Positions 58,298 through 64,000 of a stretch of 64,000 nucleotides of DNA are shown piece after piece; position 1 is the stretch's first letter; each line of letters starts with the position of its first letter. Below the pieces are notes generated by a model that was not told where the DNA came from, searched no databases, and saw nothing but the letters and a program-made list of their open reading frames with translations. A program made the translations under genes and the position numbers. Source of the DNA: Sordariomycetes sp. S80-01Y (lineage: Eukaryota; Ascomycota; Sordariomycetes); assembly GCA_037042185.1 (NCBI GenBank), contig JAXQJY010000032.1, forward strand, positions 2,666,001 to 2,730,000, given 5' to 3'.

Positions 58298-60004
58298 GGT
58301 GGGCGACGCCGTGAGTGAGGCAGCAGGTACCGGATGAGACCCAGATCGCAGATCGCACTGACGCGTCACCAACGCCGAATGTCGTGGTTTGACAGGCTGG
58401 TCGCTCTTGAGGCCGCCAGGAGCTTGCAGAAGCTCGAAATCTTTCTCGGCGCGGTGGCTGCACCGTGTCGCGCTTCGTGAGGAGGAGCACTGGGGGGTAT
58501 GGTCGCCAGGGGGCGGGGTCGAGATGGAGAGGGGCCCAGCAGGTCGCAGAAACGGTCGCTGCAGGCCGGGACGTAGCTATCGTCACCTCTGGTGAAGGCG
58601 GGAAAGAAAAAGATGAGACTGGAATGAAACTGGGAGGAGAGAGCTGGAGCTTGGAGATATGATATGGTGGCGCCTCGAGCTTTCGAGGCACCGGCACTGG
58701 CACCGGCGCTGGCAGCTGACGACGCAGCTAGACCCTGGGCACTCGTCGACGGGCGGCAAGCCTGGTCCAAGAGTGCTCCGGAAGGGACAAGCCCATGGAG
58801 GAAGTATCGAGATTCCTGCGAATTGCAGCGATCCAGGCTCAGGCAAGGCGCCTCGGGGCTCCATCCAGTGGGACGCGTGCAGGTTGCAAGTCGTCGATTG
58901 CCTCGGTGATTGGTTGCACGTTGCTGTAAGCGCCGACATGTCGAGGACGACTGAGGTGCCAGTTCGAAGCGCCGAGGGGTTCGAGCCAAGGAAGCAGGGG
59001 CCCAACGGGTGTGATCATCGCTTGCCTGGCGTCGCTCATCTTATCGCGGACCGTCGCCTCGTTGCGAGGCTTTTTCTTGGGGCTTGAAGTGAGATGAGGT
59101 TGGCAGAAGGCGAGGCAAAGCAAAGAACGGGAGCCGCTGACAACCTTACTGAGTAAGTACGGAGTACGGAGTACTGGAGCTTGGAATTTGGGGAAAGAGA
59201 CGGGACCCCTGGACGGCCCCACCTGATGGCGCCGGGCACCACTAAGCAACACCTATCGCCGCCACTGCCAATGCCGCTTCCAGGCTAAGGTAAGGTAGGG
59301 TTAGCAATAGGTGGCCTACCTTAAGGTCCGCTCTGCGGGATGTGGCCGCACGAGCAGCGACCCGCAGCTGCCGATTCCATTCCGCGTCCCGAGCTTCGAG
59401 TCCACAGTCCACCAGGGACATGTCACGGTCGAGGCCGGCTTGAAACATTCAAGATGGGGTTGAAACATCCAGGCCCGATACGCGTAACCAGGTGCTGTCG
59501 GCTCGACGTTGAGCAACATTTAACATGCAGAGCCGTAGCAGCTTCGATTTGGGATCATCGCTGGCCGTAGTCGCCCATTCGTCGCGCCGGACGCGCAAGG
59601 CTGTGGTTCTTCAAGCTATAGCTATGATGCGCAGCTAAAGCGATAGCAACTGCTCTGTGACGCAGACATGTAAGCTAATGGCAACGCAAATTTCTACTCT
59701 TTCAGCACTTGAACACGTCTTAACCTTTAGATTTGATGAGAACTTCCACATGTCTCAGGCATTGGACGAAATCGTGATATGCTATTGTGCTTCGTACTAA
59801 CGGCGCTCTGAAGTCCCCGAGCTGCTTGACTGTGTCGTGGTGTATCAGCCTGTCTGGGGCCGGGAAAAGCGGGTCCACCACTCAACGCGTCCCGTGCAGC
59901 TCGACGCGCCTGGATTTCAGCGTCATGACGTGAATCTTCAATCTGGGCTTCGGGTTTCCAGGGGCAGCACGACAACCTCGACAACCCAACTCAGCCGCCG
60001 CATC
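58298..60004. promoter_or_regulatory. divergent promoter region, WW-PhoD gene / msh3
   Basis: This 1.7 kb stretch is read away from on both sides. It contains a short TACGGAG repeat at about 59157-59174 and AGGTAAGGTAGG-type elements near 59285. Minus-strand frames of 140-226 codons here (58023-58703, 58366-58989, 58583-59005) overlap each other and lack family features. No gene is supported. Confidence 0.5.
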
Positions 60005-63000
60005 ATGGCGCCACCTCCTTCAGCAAAGAAGCAGCAGTCTCTCACGTCCTTTTTCCAACCCAAGACCGTCAATGGTCTGGCTGCCTCCTACGCGAAGTCG
60101 CAAGCCAGCCAGGAGCAAGAAAACCAAGACCCAGCACCTCCGCCTCGGAAACGACCGTTAGAGGAGGATGCCGACAAATCCGAAGAGCCGCCCGAAAAGG
60201 TTTCGAAAACGAAACAAGATGACAGCCCCGCAAAGTCGAAACCCGCATCGTCGGCTCGAGCAGAGCGGTTCGCTTATGGAGGAAATGCCGGCCCGGTCGA
60301 CGAAGACAACGAGGGTGAGGGCGATCCCGAGGTGAAAAAGATCAACGCGGAGCTACATCGCAGATTCGTCAAGAAACTGGGCCATCCAGACTCCATGGCC
60401 TCAAGACGAGCTTCTGAAGCCGCCCCGACTGCAGATGATGAGGAAGCCGAGGAAGACGATGAGGAGCCGGCACCCAAGTCTAAGAAGAAGGGGTCGAAAA
60501 CGGGCAAGCTGACGCCAATGGAAATCCAGTTTCTTGACATCAAGCGGAAACATATGGACACGTTGCTGATCATGGAGGTCGGGTACAAGTTCAGGTTCTT
60601 TGGCGAGGATGCGAGGATAGCAGCCAAGGAGCTGAGCATTGTCTGCATCCCTGGCAAGATGCGGTACGACGAACACCCATCCGAAGCCCACCTCGACCGA
60701 TTCGCCTCGGCAAGCATTCCTGTGCATCGACTCCCTGTCCACGCCAAGCGATTGGTTGCCGCTGGCCACAAGGTCGGAGTGATTCGCCAGTTCGAGACGG
60801 CTGCCCTCAAGAAAGCGGGCGACAACCGCAACGCACCCTTCGTTCGCAAGCTTGCGAACCTGTACACCAAGGGTACGTATATTGACGAGGTCGGAGAGCT
60901 GGAGCAAGGTGACGGAGGGGCGCCTCAGGGTGGCTACCTGCTCTGCATCACTGAGACGAAGGCCAAGGGCTGGGGCACGGATGAAAAGGTCGACGTCGGA
61001 ATCTTGGCTGTGCAGCCTGCCACTGGTGACATCATCTACGACAACTTCGAGGATGGATTCATGCGGAGCGAGGTCGAGACGCGGTTACTGCACATTTCCC
61101 CCTGCGAGTTTCTCATCGTGGGCGAACTCACCAAGGGAACTGAAAAGCTGGTCCAGCATCTTTCAGGGAGCAGTACCAATGTCTTCGGTGACAAGAGCCG
61201 TGTTGAGAGGGTGCCGAAGGGTAAGACCATGGTAGCTGAAGCCTACTCTCACGTCGCGCAGTTCTACGCCGACAAGGTCAAGCAAGCCTCACAGGATGTA
61301 AAGGCCACGGAGCTCCTCGACAAAGTTCTCAAACTAGCTGAGCCCGTTACGATCTGCCTATCGGCCATGATCACCCATCTGAAGGATTACGAGCTAGAGC
61401 ACATCTTCGACCTCACAAAGTACTTCCAGAGCTTCAGCACCCGCTCACACATGCTTATTAACGGTACAACGCTCGAGAGTCTGGAAGTCTACCGCAACTC
61501 GACCGACTCGACCGGGAAAGGCAGTTTGTTTTGGGCGCTTGACAAGTCAAGAACACGATTCGGTCAACGTCTGCTCAGGAAATGGGTCGGTCGCCCTCTG
61601 CTCAACAGGGACGAGCTTGAAGCTCGCCTAGCCGCCGTCGAAGAACTCCTCGAAAAGCAATCGACAGCCCCCGTCGATCAATTGGAAAAGCTTCTCACCA
61701 ACATCCGCATCGACCTCGAACGCTCTCTCATCAGGATTTACTATGGCAAATGCACCCGTCCCGAGCTCCTCACCGTCCTCCAAACCCTCCAACGGATAGG
61801 AACCCAGTACTCGACCATCAAGTCCGCTGCAGATACCTCCTTCGACGCAACCCTCCTCAATGACGCCATCCTTTCTCTACCAAAGATTCTCGACTTTGTG
61901 ATATCACACCTCGAGAAGATCAACCCGCAGGCCGCTCGTGAAGATGACAGGTACGGCTTCTTCAGAGATGAGTACCAAAATGAGGACATCCAAGACCATC
62001 AAATGTCCATCGCCCACGTCGAGCACGAACTCGACCAACATCGCTCCGTCGCAGCTGAGAAGCTGAAGAAGAAGAGCAAGGTCGACTACGTGACGGTGGC
62101 AGGGATAGAGTACCTCATCGAAGTCCCCAACTCGGAAATCAAGAATGTCCCAGCGTCGTGGGCCAAGATATCGGGGACGAAGAAGCTGTCGAGGTTTCAC
62201 ACGCCTGAAGTCATCAAGCTCACCACTGAGCGGGATCAGTACCGCGAAGCGTTGGCGGCAGCATGCGACAAAGCTTTCAAGGACCTCCTCAACACAATCG
62301 CAGCGGACTATCAGCCGCTCCGCGACGCCATATCCTCCCTCGCAACCCTAGACTGTCTTCTGTCCTTCTCAAAGGTCGCTGCCATGCCGGGCTACTCAAA
62401 ACCGAACTTCCTCCCCGACTCCTCGCCTCCCACAATCTCCATAACCAACGGTCGCCATCCCATCGCCGAACACACCATCGAATCGGGCTACATCCCCTTC
62501 ACCACGACCCTCGCCCACCCCAAACCTCTCGCACACCTCATCACCGGCCCCAACATGGGCGGTAAGTCCTCCTTCGTCCGCGCCACGGCCCTCAACGTTC
62601 TGCTTGCGCAGATCGGCTCCTTCGTCCCGGCTGATGAGCTCACCCTCACCCTTTGCGACGCGATCCACACGAGGGCGGGTGCGAGGGACAATCTCTTTGC
62701 CGGGGAATCCACGTTCATGGTTGAGGTCTCGGAGACGGCACGCATCCTGCGCAGCGCAACGCCGCGGAGCTTGGTCATACTGGATGAGCTGGGCCGAGGC
62801 ACCAGCACCCACGACGGAGCGGCGATAGCCCAAGCCGTGCTGCAGCACGTCGTGACCGAGACGAAGTGCCTAACTCTCTTCATCACGCACTATCAGAACC
62901 TCGCTCGGGTGGCTGAGGGCTTGGACGGTGTGACGAACGTCCACATGAAATTCACTGCCGAAAAGGGGGCAGATGGTGATGAGGAGATTACGTTCCTGTA

Positions 63001-63226
63001 TGAGGTTGGAGAAGGCGTCGCCCATCGATCTTATGGGTTGAATGTTGCGAGGCTGGCTCGTATCCCGCGGAAGGTGCTCGACGTGGCGGCCGACAAGTCC
63101 AAGGAGATGGAGCATGATATGCGGACGAGGAGGATCCTGGGCGTGTCTCGTGTCATGTCAGATATCATGGGTGGGAAGGGAGAGGATCAGCTGGATCATC
63201 TCATCGCTGCTATTGATCAGTTATGA
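60005..63226 (+). CDS. msh3: DNA mismatch repair protein MSH3 (MutS family)
   Basis: A single intronless exon gives 1073 residues. The start at 60005 ([17 protein letters not shown]) gives a PCNA-binding PIP box right at the N-terminus (Q10-x-x-L13-x-x-F16-F17); the frame runs open further upstream without an ATG. A disordered acidic/basic linker (about 20-160) comes next. The mismatch-binding domain ([34 protein letters not shown]) and connector, lever and clamp regions follow. The ATPase has Walker [10 protein letters not shown] (from about 848), [10 protein letters not shown], Walker [17 protein letters not shown] and [12 protein letters not shown]3 pairs with MSH2 (MutS-beta) to repair insertion/deletion loops in the nucleus. 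Confidence 0.97.
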   Translation: MAPPPSAKKQQSLTSFFQPKTVNGLAASYAKSQASQEQENQDPAPPPRKRPLEEDADKSEEPPEKVSKTKQDDSPAKSKPASSARAERFAYGGNAGPVDEDNEGEGDPEVKKINAELHRRFVKKLGHPDSMASRRASEAAPTADDEEAEEDDEEPAPKSKKKGSKTGKLTPMEIQFLDIKRKHMDTLLIMEVGYKFRFFGEDARIAAKELSIVCIPGKMRYDEHPSEAHLDRFASASIPVHRLPVHAKRLVAAGHKVGVIRQFETAALKKAGDNRNAPFVRKLANLYTKGTYIDEVGELEQGDGGAPQGGYLLCITETKAKGWGTDEKVDVGILAVQPATGDIIYDNFEDGFMRSEVETRLLHISPCEFLIVGELTKGTEKLVQHLSGSSTNVFGDKSRVERVPKGKTMVAEAYSHVAQFYADKVKQASQDVKATELLDKVLKLAEPVTICLSAMITHLKDYELEHIFDLTKYFQSFSTRSHMLINGTTLESLEVYRNSTDSTGKGSLFWALDKSRTRFGQRLLRKWVGRPLLNRDELEARLAAVEELLEKQSTAPVDQLEKLLTNIRIDLERSLIRIYYGKCTRPELLTVLQTLQRIGTQYSTIKSAADTSFDATLLNDAILSLPKILDFVISHLEKINPQAAREDDRYGFFRDEYQNEDIQDHQMSIAHVEHELDQHRSVAAEKLKKKSKVDYVTVAGIEYLIEVPNSEIKNVPASWAKISGTKKLSRFHTPEVIKLTTERDQYREALAAACDKAFKDLLNTIAADYQPLRDAISSLATLDCLLSFSKVAAMPGYSKPNFLPDSSPPTISITNGRHPIAEHTIESGYIPFTTTLAHPKPLAHLITGPNMGGKSSFVRATALNVLLAQIGSFVPADELTLTLCDAIHTRAGARDNLFAGESTFMVEVSETARILRSATPRSLVILDELGRGTSTHDGAAIAQAVLQHVVTETKCLTLFITHYQNLARVAEGLDGVTNVHMKFTAEKGADGDEEITFLYEVGEGVAHRSYGLNVARLARIPRKVLDVAADKSKEMEHDMRTRRILGVSRVMSDIMGGKGEDQLDHLIAAIDQL

Positions 63227-63834
63227 TAGATCTTCAAGCATCATTGTCAGCACATATGTACATATACTTGGCAGATAATGTGTTTTGGACGCCAGTCCAT
63301 GTGTGAAAGTCTCCATTCTAACCTTTATCTTTGTCCCATTCCTAGCCCGTCGTGATCTTGCCTCGGAAGCCCGTCCCATGTCCCGCGTCCCAGCATTGCT
63401 TCATATATAAGCACTAGGCTCATCTACCAATACATTCCGACCAATTCTTACTCAGCTAGCGAGAGTGTAGCTGCCAATTTTCATAGGATGCCGATAATGA
63501 TGCGAGTCGTCGCGCCATGACTCCGTTATAAATCTCGAGACGATGTAGCATGTAAGAACCAGTTAAACGCCTGGTGTACTTTTAAGCCGGCGGTCAGCCG
63601 ATAGTCAACCCAAAGTACTTGCCACAGTCAGAATGTTCAGGTAGTGATTGGTGACGGCTTACTGAGAAGCATAAGAAAAGTAAGAGATCAAAGTGAAGAC
63701 GCGCGATAAGCACGCGATGGGCACGCCAAAGGATGATAATGCTTTTCTCGAAGGGACAACTTCCCATGTGTTCGTGTGGCGGATGGGCGTCCCAAGTAAA
63801 CACAAAGCTATCACTGTAGGAGGTTGCAGTCCAC
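63227..63834. other. convergent 3' region after msh3
   Basis: This 608-base gap lies between msh3 and the partial minus-strand gene at the edge. A TATATAA sequence near 63405 has no gene downstream that I can see. Confidence 0.45.
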
Positions 63835-63999
63835 CTATGTTGAGGCATCCTGGGATTCGTCGTCTTGCGGAAGCAGGTCGTCCCCAGGGCCTTGAGTATC
63901 CCACGATCTGTCGAGGCCAATTACATGGTCCTTGTCGTCAGAGGAGTGCTCACTATCGACGGATGTCTGGGCCTCCAACTTGATGTAGGGTGGAGTTTC
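63835..63999 (-). CDS. partial gene: acidic C-terminus of an unidentified protein
   Basis: A minus-strand frame enters from beyond the right edge and stops at TAG (63835-63837). The 54 visible residues begin ETPPYIKLEAQTSVDSEHSS and are strongly acidic (Asp/Glu/Ser/Gln), ending in DESQDAST. The even, non-repetitive composition looks like a real disordered tail, but no domain is visible and the family cannot be named. Confidence 0.45.
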   Translation of the reverse strand, partial: ETPPYIKLEAQTSVDSEHSSDDKDHVIGLDRSWDTQGPGDDLLPQDDESQDAST

Positions 64000-64000
64000 G

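Noticed and set aside
58366-58989. Minus-strand open frame of 207 codons upstream of the WW-PhoD gene
   Set aside because: Overlaps other frames of similar length in the promoter/leader region; low-complexity Ala/Ser/Arg composition.
59157-59300. TACGGAG and AGGTAAGG short repeats as possible telomere-like or transposon-end sequence
   Set aside because: Short and imperfect, with no TTAGGG array, inverted ends or target-site duplication.
59837-60004. Upstream in-frame extension of MSH3
   Set aside because: Opens with GTG, and the ATG at 60005 puts the PIP box at the very N-terminus as expected.

Overview
The window is nuclear DNA of a filamentous ascomycete (Pezizomycotina, most likely Sordariomycetes). 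The evidence is many short introns (46-82 bases, mostly GT..AG with CTAAC/CTGAC-like branch sites), GC-rich coding sequence, intergenic gaps of 0.07-5 kb, pyrimidine-rich leaders, and fungus-specific families (group III hybrid histidine kinase, Zn2Cys6 regulator, Csx2-type BAR-PH-ArfGAP protein, SAM+HMG-box regulator). I rebuilt exons by hand from splice sites, reading frame and family similarity. No transposon, virus-like element, tRNA, rRNA or CRISPR array was recognised.

Layout. 0.1-9.2 kb: three minus-strand housekeeping/signalling genes (translation factor eIF3m, checkpoint kinase Chk2/PRD-4, ArfGAP Csx2). 11.1-15.4 kb: a large UNC-13/Munc13-like C2 protein. 19.6-23.7 kb: the osmosensing kinase Nik1/OS-1, behind a 4.3 kb gap. 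24.4-25.3 kb: a small three-exon gene for an 87-residue coiled-coil protein, with a 20-base microexon. 30.4-32.3 kb: a seven-exon SAM+HMG-box regulator behind a 5.2 kb gap. 33.5-36.3 kb: condensin subunit Brn1/Cnd2.

36.8-49.5 kb is an accessory block that looks like a catabolic gene cluster: dienelactone hydrolase, Zn2Cys6 regulator, a hydrolase-like/SnoaL-like protein, an aldo-keto reductase, a polyol-type zinc dehydrogenase, an anion:cation-symporter-type MFS transporter, and an HpcH/HpaI-class aldolase. The five promoter regions share a GGTCCGG motif. Two of them share a perfect 24-base element in opposite orientation, and a third carries a tandem 21-base repeat with CGG...CCG ends. This fits co-regulation by the resident Zn2Cys6 protein. 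The substrate is unknown; a lactone, sugar acid or related 2-keto-3-deoxy acid route ending in aldol cleavage to pyruvate is an inference.

50.2-63.2 kb returns to housekeeping genes: a CCX-type cation/calcium exchanger, phosphomannomutase, a WW-domain PhoD-like phosphatase and mismatch-repair protein MSH3. The C-terminal end of one more minus-strand gene lies at the right edge.
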